Under the pieces are notes generated by a model. The model was given only the letters and a program-made list of their open reading frames with translations. It was not told the origin of the DNA and ran no database searches. A stretch of DNA of 41,277 bases from an uncultured Bacteroides sp. (GTDB taxonomy: Bacteria; Bacteroidota; Bacteroidia; Bacteroidales; Bacteroidaceae). Of the stretch, positions 26,401-35,888 are shown one piece after another (within the stretch, counting starts at the first letter, position 1; the number at the start of each line of letters is the position of its first letter). The stretch lies in NCBI GenBank assembly GCA_947074345.1, contig CAMTPH010000016.1:1-41277 (forward strand), read 5' to 3'. The translations under genes and the position numbers were made by a program.

Positions 26401-29400
26401 ATAGTAAGCGAAACGTTTTAATTCTCCTAAGCCATTAGTTTCAATATCTTCCCAAGAGAACTCTACATCGGCTGATTCGGCTGATGTTAGTACCGAATAA
26501 CTCATTGACGAATTTTCGTCGGTATCGTTGTTTAGTAAGTTTACAAATGAGTTAGGCAATACAGAGTATTCAAGTATCTCATTTCCTTTGTTAGAAACTT
26601 CGATTGTCTTAAATACATTTGTTCCGCTTGGAGTAGTGATGTCAAATGAGGTAACATCTGTTTCTATTTCAGGAACACCAATAACGTTTCCTTTCAATTG
26701 TGCAACAAGTGTTGTTCCATCAGCCATTTCGATTGTAATCTCATCTTCAACAGCTCCTTCATTAACAGTAGGAAGTGTTGTAATGATGTCTTTTGAGTTA
26801 CCAGGTTTAACTTCGAATGGAGTCTCTTGACTTATTACGAACTTATTGTTTTTAAGTGATAGACCAGTAACTTCGAGTATGCTTGTACCCAAGTTCTTAA
26901 TTGTTACAGGTTGTTTTACGTCGGATGTACGCAATACATTACCAAAATCAATTGTTTCGCTATCAAGAGATGCAATTGGTTTCAACGACTCGCCAACGAT
27001 GTTAGCTCTAAATGATACATAAGAAACGCCATTTTCGGGGTCGTTGCTTTCAATAGCAAGAGAGTTGATTAATTCGCCTGCATAATGGCCCTCTTTAGCT
27101 ACCACAATAGCTGTTATTTCTTGCGATTCACCAATACCAATAACTCCATTAGTATGGCTAAGTCCTTCAATCATGTTTTTGCTTGGTGCAATAAACTTAA
27201 CTGCCGATCCTGTGCCAAAAGAGTTATATAGATTCGTATCACTGCTATCCCAGTCTGTTACTGTCAATGGATCTTTTACCGGAAGGTCATTGATACCAAC
27301 AAACAAGTTAGCACCATAATTGAATGCTATCGATGGGTCATAATCATCGTAGAACATTTCTATGTCTCCGCGAGAGTCAAGTGTAATGCGGAAGCTTACA
27401 GACATATACTTTTGATATTCTGAAGAATAAGCTCTGGCATTTGTGTATTTTACAATGAATTTACCATCTTGTTTTGCATACTCTACTTTACTGTCATTGC
27501 CAAACGATAATTTGCAACCACCATATGCAGAGATAAATCCTAGATTTCTAATACAAACAGAGTTTGCAACCGGTACAACACAACTATTGATGTAACCATC
27601 TGTTGATATTGACAAACCTCCATATGCACTTACATATAATTCAGAATAAGTAGTACCATAATAATCAAATGAGAATCCTAAATCGATAGGTTTACTCCAT
27701 ACGTTTTTGTCACCCAATTGATTTGTAATATCGATAGCGCCAATCAACTCTAAATTACTATTGTAAGCGAAGTCTGTCGATCCATTCAAGTTTGAAATAT
27801 ATGTATAACCAAATTTGTGTGATGATTTTCCTGCATTGTCTAACTGTTCGTTAGAGAATTTAGGGAATACATACTCTAATGGATATTGTCCTTTATTAGA
27901 GATAGTAAATTTCGCTTCTCTTGCTTCTGAATCGATTTCAATATCTCCTAATTCGATAGTGCTAGGAGTAACTTCAATCTTAGCAGGATCATCTGCGATA
28001 CCGCGAACGATGAATGTATGTGAGATACCATCTTTATCAACTAATTTCACTGTTCCACTATGACTGCCAGCTTTAGTTGGCTTGAATGTAACATTGATAG
28101 TTGATTTTGATCTTGATGCAATACCAGGATGATATGTATCAACTGCAAATTGGTCGGAACTACAAGTCATATTGTTTGAATCTAATCCTCCCCATTTACC
28201 TTTGAATGAGCCATATCCTTTGTTTACTATCTCTACACTTAGCTCTTTGCTTTGTCCTACAAGTAAATCTCCAAAGTTAACCATCTTGGCTGTTTGAAGC
28301 GCAGGTGTATTGCCCGATACGTTTAGAGATACATTTACATCTTGGCTTTTGTTTCCAGACTCGTTAGTAGATAAGTTTATTCGAAGTGAATATTTACCGT
28401 TTACTAATGATGTTTCAGCATTGCTAACCTCTACTTCTTGTTGTTCATTAGAACGAATAGAACCTTCAGTAGGGTTTAATGTTAATACAGAACTCCAATC
28501 TGGGTTTTTACTGATTGCTGTAATACCCCATACTGATTCATCGGCCATATCACTTAAATTACTATTACGAATTACATCGCTAAGCATTGTCCATGTTTGT
28601 CCCATGTCTGAACTGTAATAACTGTATGTAGTTAGATATTGCTCTTTTGCTATACCCACACCACAAGGATTTACTTGACCTTTAGGGAAATGGTTAACTA
28701 CCCAAAATACATCGCCTGGAGCAAAATATAACTGTTCGTCTAACTTAATGTCATAATTATAGTAGAAGTTATCCATCGTTTGTGATAGATAAACTGTTCC
28801 TTTGCTGATTGGCTCTCTACCATTAACAATCTCTATCTTAGAGTTTTTACCTCCCGAACCTAAAAATCTTAAATGGGTTAAGTTGAAACCATCTGGATAT
28901 ATAGTAGGATTTACATAAAACCATTGTGCTTGAGAGTTGGTAAGTGTTAAATCAGTCTCGCCAATGTAAGCTCCCAACATTGTGTGATGTTCTATCTTAG
29001 CTGGGAAATCATCTGCCATGTATTCAGCTGGAATAGTTGGTACAGTTGAAAAAGGTACACTTGATACATTTGAACTTGCTGGTGCTATAACTCCTGCATT
29101 TGGTTCTAATGTTGTGTTTGCTGAGTTTGGAGTCATAGATGTGGTATGAGTGGTATGTTTCCATTTCAACAAACCTTCATCTTCATTGGTTATCACAAAC
29201 TTGTCGCTACCTGTCAATGAGTTTTGGGCATTGATGTTTATTGTTAGATTTTTCTTGCTCAATACCATTTTAGGACCGGCATTGGTTGTAGCTGATTTAA
29301 CAACTGATAATGTAGACATGTTTCCCCAGCGATCTACCGGAAGAAGTGCGATGTAATAGGTTGTTAATGGCTCAAGATTGTCTAACTCATAACTAGTAAC

Positions 29401-31116
29401 ATCACCCGAATAGTAAAATTTAGTATCTACTCTTTTGTAAGGGATGTTTTTTAAATCTGTTTCAGAGAAAGGTGCTGTACTATAATAAAGTAAATGGTTA
29501 TTTACATTATTATCATCTGCCGATGGTATAGTCCACTCAACTAAGATATTGTCTTGAGAAGGCATTAATTTAAAATCCTTGATCGGACTTGGTGCATTGC
29601 CTTCTCCCATTTGCAACGCTTTGTTTGCATCGAGATAACCACTACCAAACTTTCCTTTCATCTCAGGATTTATGACATAGAAATCTTTTACAGACGAAAT
29701 TAATTGCTGACGTAATGTTTCATTAGTAAAGTCTGGATTTCCATATTTAGAAAGTATCAATGCTGCAACTCCGGCAACATGAGGACAAGCCATTGATGTA
29801 CCATCCATATAACCATAGCTGTCGCCAGGCAATGTACTCAATACACCTTGTTCGTTGCTTGTTTCAATGTATCCACCTGGAGCAGTGATATCACACCAAT
29901 CGCCATAGTTAGAGTAAGGAGCATATTTCAAATTGTATGTCATCGAACCTACGGCCAATACTTTATCGTAAGAAGCAGGATAATATTTTCCTTCTTTACC
30001 CATATTACCATTAGCGAAAATAGCTAAACCGCCTTTCATGAATTCATTGCTAGCTTCTGCTGTAAATGCATTAATAGCATCTAACACAACTTGTGCATAG
30101 TAATCAGGACTAGACCATCCCCATGAACATTGTGCTATAGTAGCACCACGAACTAATGCATAATGAAATGCTAAAGCAAAATCACTATCAGAACTGCTAG
30201 TGCGTGAATCGAATACCTGACAAGAAATCATTTTAACTCCTCCTTGTCCATTACCACCTGCTACACCTGCTACACCAATGCCATTGTTGTTTACAGCTGC
30301 AACTGTTCCGGCAACGTGTGTACCATGGTCATGAGGATATATCTCACCTGATTTAGTTACACAGTTATAACCATAAATATCGCCTTCATAACCATTGCCA
30401 TCATTGTCAATGCCAGGAATACCTTTTAATTCGGTTTCATTAACAAGCATATTCTCTGCTAAATCGACATGCTTGTAGTCAATACCTCCATCGATAATGG
30501 CAATAATCAAATCTTTATTTCCCGTAGCCGTTTTCCATGCCTCAAATAGGTTAATATCTGCACCTGCTACGCTACCATCAATGTTTCCGTAATTTTGGTA
30601 ATGCCATTGTTTTGGTAACAATGGATCGTTGAAAGGCATAGCTGATGTACTACGCGTATTCATCATTCTAATTTCAGTCTCGTTTAGATAAGTAGCTTTT
30701 CTCTTATCGTCTGGAGAAACCAATGGAATTGGATTTTCAGCTATTGTTACGCCAGGTATTTTACTGAAAATCTGACGTGCCTCGACTGGACTGATGTTTT
30801 CATCAAACTTAATTTCATACCAAAGATGTAATCCGTACTTGCGTATTTTATCTTCTACTTTAGCCGAGTAGGGGAATACACGACTCATACTATACGCCCT
30901 GACTTGCTGATTTGCATTGTCAAATGGCGTAATACCTGTTGCAACAATACCGTTTTGTGTAGAAAATGGACGAGCGCTAAATTGTGTAGCAACTTCTTCT
31001 TGAAGTTTTACACGCAATGCGCCACGTACAGGATCTACACTTACAGTTTGTGCAAACAATGTGGCGCTAAATAATAGGCATAGCAACCACATACATTTAC
31101 GTAAATGTTTAAGCAT
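23413..31116 (-). CDS. Giant secreted subtilisin-family protease with T9SS tail
   Basis: I start it at ATG 31116 (MLKHLRKCMWLLCLLFSATL, a signal peptide), giving 2567 residues; an upstream TTG at 31146 is unlikely. A propeptide region is followed by an S8 catalytic domain: Asp near 209 (IIDGGIDYKH), His near 262 (HDHGTHVAGT) and Ser near 441 (MDGTSMACPHVAGVAALIL), all present. Then come a fibronectin III domain, a long array of Ig-like choice-of-anchor D modules, two nidogen-like beta domains, two copies of a jelly-roll module, a cadherin-like domain (FTDPDGDD) and a type A T9SS sorting domain (VYPNPVVDNA to PIMKK). It should be exported by Sec, moved out by T9SS and anchored on or released from the cell surface. 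Substrate unknown; likely host or environmental protein. Confidence 0.95.
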   Translation of the reverse strand: MLKHLRKCMWLLCLLFSATLFAQTVSVDPVRGALRVKLQEEVATQFSARPFSTQNGIVATGITPFDNANQQVRAYSMSRVFPYSAKVEDKIRKYGLHLWYEIKFDENISPVEARQIFSKIPGVTIAENPIPLVSPDDKRKATYLNETEIRMMNTRSTSAMPFNDPLLPKQWHYQNYGNIDGSVAGADINLFEAWKTATGNKDLIIAIIDGGIDYKHVDLAENMLVNETELKGIPGIDNDGNGYEGDIYGYNCVTKSGEIYPHDHGTHVAGTVAAVNNNGIGVAGVAGGNGQGGVKMISCQVFDSRTSSSDSDFALAFHYALVRGATIAQCSWGWSSPDYYAQVVLDAINAFTAEASNEFMKGGLAIFANGNMGKEGKYYPASYDKVLAVGSMTYNLKYAPYSNYGDWCDITAPGGYIETSNEQGVLSTLPGDSYGYMDGTSMACPHVAGVAALILSKYGNPDFTNETLRQQLISSVKDFYVINPEMKGKFGSGYLDANKALQMGEGNAPSPIKDFKLMPSQDNILVEWTIPSADDNNVNNHLLYYSTAPFSETDLKNIPYKRVDTKFYYSGDVTSYELDNLEPLTTYYIALLPVDRWGNMSTLSVVKSATTNAGPKMVLSKKNLTININAQNSLTGSDKFVITNEDEGLLKWKHTTHTTSMTPNSANTTLEPNAGVIAPASSNVSSVPFSTVPTIPAEYMADDFPAKIEHHTMLGAYIGETDLTLTNSQAQWFYVNPTIYPDGFNLTHLRFLGSGGKNSKIEIVNGREPISKGTVYLSQTMDNFYYNYDIKLDEQLYFAPGDVFWVVNHFPKGQVNPCGVGIAKEQYLTTYSYYSSDMGQTWTMLSDVIRNSNLSDMADESVWGITAISKNPDWSSVLTLNPTEGSIRSNEQQEVEVSNAETSLVNGKYSLRINLSTNESGNKSQDVNVSLNVSGNTPALQTAKMVNFGDLLVGQSKELSVEIVNKGYGSFKGKWGGLDSNNMTCSSDQFAVDTYHPGIASRSKSTINVTFKPTKAGSHSGTVKLVDKDGISHTFIVRGIADDPAKIEVTPSTIELGDIEIDSEAREAKFTISNKGQYPLEYVFPKFSNEQLDNAGKSSHKFGYTYISNLNGSTDFAYNSNLELIGAIDITNQLGDKNVWSKPIDLGFSFDYYGTTYSELYVSAYGGLSISTDGYINSCVVPVANSVCIRNLGFISAYGGCKLSFGNDSKVEYAKQDGKFIVKYTNARAYSSEYQKYMSVSFRITLDSRGDIEMFYDDYDPSIAFNYGANLFVGINDLPVKDPLTVTDWDSSDTNLYNSFGTGSAVKFIAPSKNMIEGLSHTNGVIGIGESQEITAIVVAKEGHYAGELINSLAIESNDPENGVSYVSFRANIVGESLKPIASLDSETIDFGNVLRTSDVKQPVTIKNLGTSILEVTGLSLKNNKFVISQETPFEVKPGNSKDIITTLPTVNEGAVEDEITIEMADGTTLVAQLKGNVIGVPEIETDVTSFDITTPSGTNVFKTIEVSNKGNEILEYSVLPNSFVNLLNNDTDENSSMSYSVLTSAESADVEFSWEDIETNGLGELKRFAYYYDNDFLEVDLPFEFMFYGKKYSKMYLYGVGFISFSHVEDMKELPNPPLEIPSNMTLYSNFIAPLWAYHFMDDNPTAGIYYHANEERAVVSFMEYGNTMNYGLCFQAILYKSGKIKFQYKLLNENSYFNNMFGVSGIQNQDATEGIDLSESCVVMNQSVEFYPVKKEQIEPNTTKSLELEILADKMAGTYETAVQVQTNIPTNPLVEIPVNLTITGEAKPVYPTEISEELVMGSTNGSMGVYEIPFRFANEGTANYTITNIEIEGFTDWSMTYGQLWYYGEHYDDWFGTTTVGFGNYFEGTKITIGKDPLDFKIMLMAYYMPMEINVAMKFTVEGLDVSTIIIPLKITVTDMPAIGFDKEEIRFSNVANNYVGESEFTINSVGQYKLSYSLQLDASGTGFTPAEDDDYNGSISPASIEKVVLPEAKIKALSSSLQPTSVSRSINIDEPIGLDFRNSLYHPIKADDFALFMFGANNKYSEYQAATLFTAPAEGFNLHSVYFLGSIGNLKNVEVKVEVIQGNNIANGEVIGTGKLFIESEEVGGQGVYNGEFRLIELDKPVYLNPNENFYVNIIYPVGYEYPAGLVKKEDVVVANRYMGWFDGDGWIDIASNLETSYGSLGYITTCIEMEEGTPWIKLLTDETSGVINVGESKTVKVGVNAAAARHDKSNKSVVIVKSNDLMTPFVNYPIYLDKNIAPVITTPSGLIYAKEGEKTLISIDLEDLEVESFIVSVASQDIPVVIESINGDADVTTEITEDNTAKVNVNEEATQAKAVAIVAITPDYGTAGKQSFTISTKDASGNMATKEVVYYVQYVNRAPNAHTQSDIELGVKATSDIIEYANLFTDPDGDDMTYALSLSNTGIVDAYTSQESVIFVGRTVGESTVTVTATDSKGAATKNTFKVNVVAGTGINDAELSNAISVYPNPVVDNANVTINTDVVGDVEYRLYNASGAMMYDESARVAPREVHTIGMNGFVSGIYYLELTIDGAKVTVPIMKK

Positions 31117-31740
31117 AAAAATGATTTTAAAGTGAAATAAATTCAATAATTATAGTCTCTCAAATTCGAAAATATGAGATAAAGAATAGTTGTGGGATGT
31201 TATATAGGATAGATGTGAGATGATAATTACTCCCTTCCTATATTGTGTTTTTGAGATAATTATATGCAAAGGGGAGATGACTTTAAACTATATAGTTTAA
31301 GATAAGAAATGTATGATATGAATAATCTAAATGATAAGAGTGAAAAAATGTTCATTAAGATTGTTGTGCTCATCTTTGTGTTGTTTATTTGTTGTATATA
31401 AATTGATTGCAAATATATAAATAGTGTTTTAGTATCCAAATAAAATGTTAGCAATAATTCCTTTATGTTTATGTATATCTATAAAAAGTATAATAATAAC
31501 AGTATATAAGTTGTATATTGTAGCAATATGATATATAATTGATTTGTTATTTGTGCTAAAGTTAACTTTTATATAAAATAAATCAATAAATATATAATTA
31601 ATGGATTTTGTTGTGTGATTCAGATTTAAATGCAACTTATGCGAGTTTGATTGGTGAATTTAGACTTTTGAACAAACATGCATCAAAGGTGTTTATGGTT
31701 TGTTTTATAAATAAGATGATGGGATATCGTAGTGACGGAT
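31117..31740. other. AT-rich gap with no recognisable gene
   Basis: About 620 bp between the protease start and the tRNA terminator. It is very AT-rich, and the short open frames in it have no coding character. The part next to 31116 must hold the protease promoter, but I find no exact TAnnTTTG; TATTTTCG on the minus strand near 31170 is the nearest match. Confidence 0.5.
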
Positions 31741-31741
31741 A

Positions 31742-31777
31742 CAAAAAAAGGTACATAACAGTTGTTATATACCTTTT
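31742..31777 (-). terminator. tRNA-Ala terminator
   Basis: AAAGGTA-x-ATAAC pairs with GTTAT-x-TACCTTT (one mismatched position) around a 4-nt loop, and the minus strand then runs into about seven T residues. It lies a few bases after the tRNA 3' end. Confidence 0.8.
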
Positions 31778-31781
31778 CTTG

Positions 31782-31855
31782 TGGAGCATATCGGACTCGA
31801 ACCGATCACCTCGACACTGCCAGTGTCGCACTCTAGCCAGATGAGCTAATACCCC
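31782..31855 (-). tRNA. tRNA-Ala (anticodon GGC)
   Basis: 74 nt from G at 31855 to the discriminator A at 31782. All arms fold: acceptor GGGGTAT/ATGCTCC including the G3-U70 wobble pair that identifies alanine tRNA, D arm GCTC/GAGT, anticodon stem CGACA/TGTCG with loop CTGGCAG (anticodon GGC at 31821-31819), and T arm ATCGG-TTCGAGT-CCGAT. CCA is not fully encoded. A TATATTTG -7 box lies at 31881-31874 on the same strand, and a terminator follows. Confidence 0.95.
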
Positions 31856-31873
31856 AAGTGTTAATTAATGATG

Positions 31874-31881
31874 CAAATATA
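31874..31881 (-). promoter_or_regulatory. tRNA-Ala -7 box
   Basis: The minus strand reads TATATTTG, 18 bp from the mature tRNA 5' end. Confidence 0.6.
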
Positions 31882-31902
31882 AAGATATTTTTGAGATATA
31901 AT

Positions 31903-31910
31903 TACATTTG
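31903..31910 (+). promoter_or_regulatory. -7 box for DUF4286-ruvC
   Basis: TACATTTG, a perfect TAnnTTTG, 24 bp before the ATG at 31935. It lies back to back with the tRNA promoter. Confidence 0.55.
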
Positions 31911-31934
31911 TAATAAATAATAATATAATAGATT

Positions 31935-32237
31935 ATGTTGATTTATAATACAACTTATCAGGCAGATGATGAAGTAGTTAACAATTTTATCATCTGGATA
32001 AAAGAATGCTTCATACCTGAAGTGGAGAAAACCGGTGATTTGAAAAATCCTCGTTTATGCAAAATTTTGAGCCATCGTGATGAAGGGTCATCTTTTTCGT
32101 TGCAATGGGAAGTTGAAAGTAGTAGCGCTTTACATCGTTGGCATTTAGAACAAGGTGTAAAGTTGAATGAGGAACTTACAAAATTATTTAAGGATAAAGT
32201 GGTTGGATTCCCTACTTTAATGGAGGTGATAGAGTGA
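31935..32237 (+). CDS. DUF4286 family protein
   Basis: 100 residues: starts [20 protein letters not shown] and ends with [16 protein letters not shown]. It matches the small DUF4286 family found next to ruvC in Bacteroidetes, with an expected ferredoxin-like alpha/beta fold related to dimeric alpha/beta-barrel proteins. No catalytic motif is evident and function is unknown. Its TGA overlaps the GTG of ruvC (GTGA), and the Shine-Dalgarno-like GGAGGTGA for ruvC lies inside its last codons, so the two are translationally coupled. Confidence 0.85.
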   Translation: MLIYNTTYQADDEVVNNFIIWIKECFIPEVEKTGDLKNPRLCKILSHRDEGSSFSLQWEVESSSALHRWHLEQGVKLNEELTKLFKDKVVGFPTLMEVIE

Positions 32238-32803
32238 TTCAACCTGTTAAAGAAAAGATTATTCTCGGTATTGATCCAGGTACAACTGTTATGGGTTATG
32301 GGCTAATTAAAATAATTGGCACCAAACCCGAAATGGTTGCTATGGGTATTATCGATATGCGAAAACAACGTGATCATTATTTGAAATTAAAATATATCCA
32401 CGAACGTGTATTAAGTATAATTGATAGCTATCATCCTGATGAATTGGCTATTGAAGCACCATTCTTTGGGAAGAACGTTCAATCTATGTTGAAGCTTGGT
32501 CGTGCCCAAGGCGTTGCTATGGCAGCAGCTTTAATCAGAGATGTACCTATCACAGAATATGCTCCTTTAAAAATTAAAATGGCAATTACTGGAAATGGTC
32601 AGGCGTCTAAAGAGCAAGTAGCTGATATGTTGCAGCGAATGTTACGTATACCAAAAAATGAGATGCCTACTTTTATGGATGCAACTGATGGATTGGCTGC
32701 GGCTTATTGTCATTTCTTGCAAATGGGAAGACCTAACATCGAAAAAGGATACAGTAGCTGGAAAGATTTTATGGCGAAAAACCCTGATAAAATCAAAAAG
32801 TAA
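32234..32803 (+). CDS. ruvC: Holliday junction resolvase RuvC
   Basis: 189 residues from a GTG start at 32234, chosen because GGAGGTGA lies at the right distance and the reading leads at once into the conserved core. RuvC is a dimeric, magnesium-dependent endonuclease that cuts four-way junctions made in recombination repair. Acidic catalytic residues are visible in [28 protein letters not shown] and [14 protein letters not shown]. It acts with RuvAB, which is not in this window. The tail is slightly extended with a Lys-rich end. Overlaps the DUF4286 gene by 4 bp. Confidence 0.97.
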   Translation: MIQPVKEKIILGIDPGTTVMGYGLIKIIGTKPEMVAMGIIDMRKQRDHYLKLKYIHERVLSIIDSYHPDELAIEAPFFGKNVQSMLKLGRAQGVAMAAALIRDVPITEYAPLKIKMAITGNGQASKEQVADMLQRMLRIPKNEMPTFMDATDGLAAAYCHFLQMGRPNIEKGYSSWKDFMAKNPDKIKK

Positions 32804-32957
32804 TCAATATATAAGATATAACTTTAGTTTTACTATTTATATTTGCTACTCTTTTATTAGTGAATAATTGGTTGATATATAGTGTTTTATTTCTTTTTGT
32901 TTAGATAATTATTTTATATACTGTTTGTATAAATGATGAATAATTGATTAGTTATCT

Positions 32958-32965
32958 TATTTTTG
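32958..32965 (+). promoter_or_regulatory. Pullulanase -7 box
   Basis: TATTTTTG, 33 bp before the ATG at 32999. No clear -33 partner. Confidence 0.5.
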
Positions 32966-32998
32966 CGAATATGATTATTAAACCAAAAATATATTTCC

Positions 32999-35011
32999 AT
33001 GAATTACATCAAAAAATTATCGCTATCTGTTGTTGTGATACTGACTGCCATGACAATAGCTAGTTGCTCTCACAAAAAAAACGAGTATGTAACATTCGAT
33101 GAATATCCTGTACGTACTGATAGTTTGATTGAAATGAATTATACTTCTCAATCGACTGATTTTTCATTATGGGCTCCTACTGCTGAAGAGGTGAGATTAA
33201 TGATTTATAATGAGGGTTTAGGTGGCAATCCATCTGAAACCATCCCTATGAAACAGAATACTAAAGATGGTGTATGGAGAGTATCTGTTGATAAAGATCT
33301 TTTAGGTAAGTTTTATACGTTCAATGTAAATGTTGATGGCAAATGGTTAGGTGACACTCCTGGTATTAATGCTCGTGCTGTTGGTGCTAATGGAAAACGT
33401 GCTGCTATTATCGATATGAAAGCTACAAATCCAAATGGATGGGAGAAAGATAAAGGCCCACAAGTGAAATCTCCAGCTGATATGGTTATCTATGAAGTAC
33501 ATCATAGAGATTTCTCGGTTGATTCTACATCTGGAATAAAAAATAAAGGTAAATATCTTGCTTATACAGAAAAAGGTACAAAAAACCCTTCTAATCAATC
33601 TACTGGTATTGATCATTTAAAAGACTTGGGTATTACACATGTGCATATTCTACCTTCTTATGATTATGCTTCTATTGATGAAACTAAATTAGAACAGAAT
33701 AAATACAACTGGGGCTATGATCCTCAAAACTATAATGTTCCAGATGGTTCATATTCTACTAACCCTGAAGATCCATCTGTTCGCATTAATGAATTCAAAC
33801 AAATGGTGCAATCATTGCATAATGAAGGCATTGGCGTTATTTTGGATGTTGTTTACAATCATACTTTTAATACTGAAGATAGTAATTTTGAACGAACTGT
33901 TCCTGGTTATTTTTATCGTCATAAAGAAGACGGATCGTTTGCTAATGGTTCAGGATGTGGTAATGAGACAGCTAGTGAGCGTGAAATGATGCGTAAATAT
34001 ATGATAGAGTCTGTACTTTATTGGATGAACGAATATCATATTGATGGATTTCGTTTTGATTTAATGGGTATCCATGATATCGAAACTATGAACGCAATTC
34101 AGGCCGCAGCAAAAGCTGTGAATCCAAATGTTTTTATTTATGGAGAAGGTTGGGCTGCTGAAGCTCCAATATATCCTGCTGACTCTTTAGCAATGAAAGC
34201 TAATGTTGCTAAGATGCCTGGTATAGCTGTTTTCTCGGACGAATTACGCGATGGTTTGCGTGGTCCTTTCAATAATAACAATCAAGCAGGCTTTTTAGCC
34301 GCTGTTCCCGGACAAGAGGAGAGTGTTAAATATGGTGTTGTTGGTGCTATCAATCATCCACAAATAGCTTATGACTCGGTTAACTATTCTAAAGTAGCAT
34401 GGGCTGAACAGCCAACTCAAATGATTAGTTATATTTCATGTCACGATGATATGTGTGTAGTAGATCGTTTGAAAGAAAGTGTTCCTAATATAACTCTAGA
34501 ACAGATAGCGAAATTGGATAAACTTGGACAAACTGTTGTCTTTACCTCTCAAGGTATTCCTTTTATTTATGCAGGTGAAGAGGTATTGCGAGATAAAAAA
34601 GGTGTTCACAATAGTTATCAAAGTCCTGATTCTATCAACGCAATAGATTGGAGTCGTAAAGATAAGAATAAAGATGTGTATGATTACTATAAAGGGTTGA
34701 TTCAACTGCGTAAGTCTCATCCTGCATTCCGTATGGGCGATGCTGATATGGTTCGTGAAAAGTTAGAGTTTTTGCCGGTCGAAGGAGATAATCTTGTAGC
34801 ATATATGCTTAAAGATAATGCAAATGGTGACGTTTGGAATGATATTATAGTTGCTTATAATGGTAGAACTTCAGATGCTACTTTGACAGTACCTAATGGA
34901 AAATATACTATTGTTTGTCGTGATGGTAAGATAAACTTAAATGGTTTAGGAACATCAACAGGAACGACCGTAAAAGTTCCAGCACAATCTGCATTGATTA
35001 TGTATAACTGA
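32999..35011 (+). CDS. pulA: Type I pullulanase lipoprotein (GH13)
   Basis: 670 residues. A lipoprotein signal (IASC, Cys23) targets it to the envelope, followed by a CBM48-like N-terminal domain (TDFSLWAPTAEEVRLMIY) and a GH13 barrel. The pullulanase-specific YNWGYDPQNYNVPDGSYST, the region DVVYNHTF, the nucleophile Asp in DGFRFDLMGIHD, the acid/base Glu in FIYGEGW and CHDD at the third catalytic Asp are all present. It hydrolyses alpha-1,6 branches of pullulan, starch or glycogen oligosaccharides. It is alone rather than in a sus-type locus here. A strong terminator follows directly. Confidence 0.94.
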   Translation: MNYIKKLSLSVVVILTAMTIASCSHKKNEYVTFDEYPVRTDSLIEMNYTSQSTDFSLWAPTAEEVRLMIYNEGLGGNPSETIPMKQNTKDGVWRVSVDKDLLGKFYTFNVNVDGKWLGDTPGINARAVGANGKRAAIIDMKATNPNGWEKDKGPQVKSPADMVIYEVHHRDFSVDSTSGIKNKGKYLAYTEKGTKNPSNQSTGIDHLKDLGITHVHILPSYDYASIDETKLEQNKYNWGYDPQNYNVPDGSYSTNPEDPSVRINEFKQMVQSLHNEGIGVILDVVYNHTFNTEDSNFERTVPGYFYRHKEDGSFANGSGCGNETASEREMMRKYMIESVLYWMNEYHIDGFRFDLMGIHDIETMNAIQAAAKAVNPNVFIYGEGWAAEAPIYPADSLAMKANVAKMPGIAVFSDELRDGLRGPFNNNNQAGFLAAVPGQEESVKYGVVGAINHPQIAYDSVNYSKVAWAEQPTQMISYISCHDDMCVVDRLKESVPNITLEQIAKLDKLGQTVVFTSQGIPFIYAGEEVLRDKKGVHNSYQSPDSINAIDWSRKDKNKDVYDYYKGLIQLRKSHPAFRMGDADMVREKLEFLPVEGDNLVAYMLKDNANGDVWNDIIVAYNGRTSDATLTVPNGKYTIVCRDGKINLNGLGTSTGTTVKVPAQSALIMYN

Positions 35012-35033
35012 TAATTATACTAGAATATGGCAT

Positions 35034-35065
35034 AAAGGTGAGAAGAGATTCTCACCTTTTTTTTT
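35034..35065 (+). terminator. Pullulanase terminator
   Basis: A perfect 11-bp stem AAAGGTGAGAA (35034-35044) with TTCTCACCTTT (35049-35059), GAGA loop and a run of nine T residues. Confidence 0.92.
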
Positions 35066-35119
35066 GAACTATCCTTTGCTTTTATCTGTTTATTCTAAGA
35101 TTGTTTAAAACTTTCATAT

Positions 35120-35863
35120 ATGAAAAAAATAGTATTGCTTAGACATGGTGAGAGTGAATGGAATCTAGAAAATAGATTTACAGGATGGACTGATGTCGAT
35201 TTAACTGCAAAAGGAATAGAAGAAGCCAAGAGAGCAGGTTTATTACTTAAAAAGGAAGGATTTCAATTCGATATAGCTTATACCTCTTTCTTGAAAAGAG
35301 CAATAAAAACCCTAAATTATACGCTAGATAAATTAAACCAAGATTGGATACCTATTGAAAAAAGTTGGCGGTTAAATGAAAAACATTACGGTGCTCTTCA
35401 GGGTTTTAATAAGTCAGAAACAGCTTTAAAATTCGGTGAGGAACAAGTCTTAATATGGCGAAGAAGTTATAATGTTGCTCCAGAATCTTTGTCTGATGAT
35501 GATCCGCGTAACCCGCGTTTTGAAATACGTTATAAAGATGTTCCCGACATGGAGTTGCCACGAACAGAGTCACTCGAAGACGCAATTCATCGAACGATGC
35601 CGTATTGGGAATGTTTGATTTTTCCAAACCTTAAAACAGCCAACGAAATATTAGTTGTGGCTCATGGTAATAGTTTAAGAGGAATAGTTAAGCATCTCAA
35701 AAATATATCAGATGCAGATATTGTTAATTTAAACCTTCCCACAGGTATACCTTATGTATTTGAATTTGATGAGAGCCTTAATTTAGTAAAAGATTACTTT
35801 TTAGGTGACCCAGAAGAAGTGAAAAAACTTATGGAAGCCGTAGCAAATCAAGCTAAGAAGTAA
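35120..35863 (+). CDS. gpmA: 2,3-bisphosphoglycerate-dependent phosphoglycerate mutase
   Basis: 247 residues, usual length. It interconverts 3- and 2-phosphoglycerate in glycolysis and gluconeogenesis. The phosphohistidine His9 is in [10 protein letters not shown]; also visible are [12 protein letters not shown], the catalytic Glu in [19 protein letters not shown], and the second His in [15 protein letters not shown]. Cytoplasmic. The class I aldolase gene starts 25 bp downstream, so the two make a two-gene glycolytic unit. Confidence 0.96.
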   Translation: MKKIVLLRHGESEWNLENRFTGWTDVDLTAKGIEEAKRAGLLLKKEGFQFDIAYTSFLKRAIKTLNYTLDKLNQDWIPIEKSWRLNEKHYGALQGFNKSETALKFGEEQVLIWRRSYNVAPESLSDDDPRNPRFEIRYKDVPDMELPRTESLEDAIHRTMPYWECLIFPNLKTANEILVVAHGNSLRGIVKHLKNISDADIVNLNLPTGIPYVFEFDESLNLVKDYFLGDPEEVKKLMEAVANQAKK

Positions 35864-35888
35864 TGAGAATAAATAATAACCTAGTATT

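Noticed and set aside
31117..31146. N-terminal extension of the giant protease from a TTG
   Set aside because: The ATG at 31116 opens directly into a normal signal peptide.
31260..31635. Two overlapping AT-rich minus-strand frames of 64-68 residues
   Set aside because: Composition is simple Leu/Ile/Tyr/Ser from AT-rich DNA, with no motif, promoter or partner; treated as chance.
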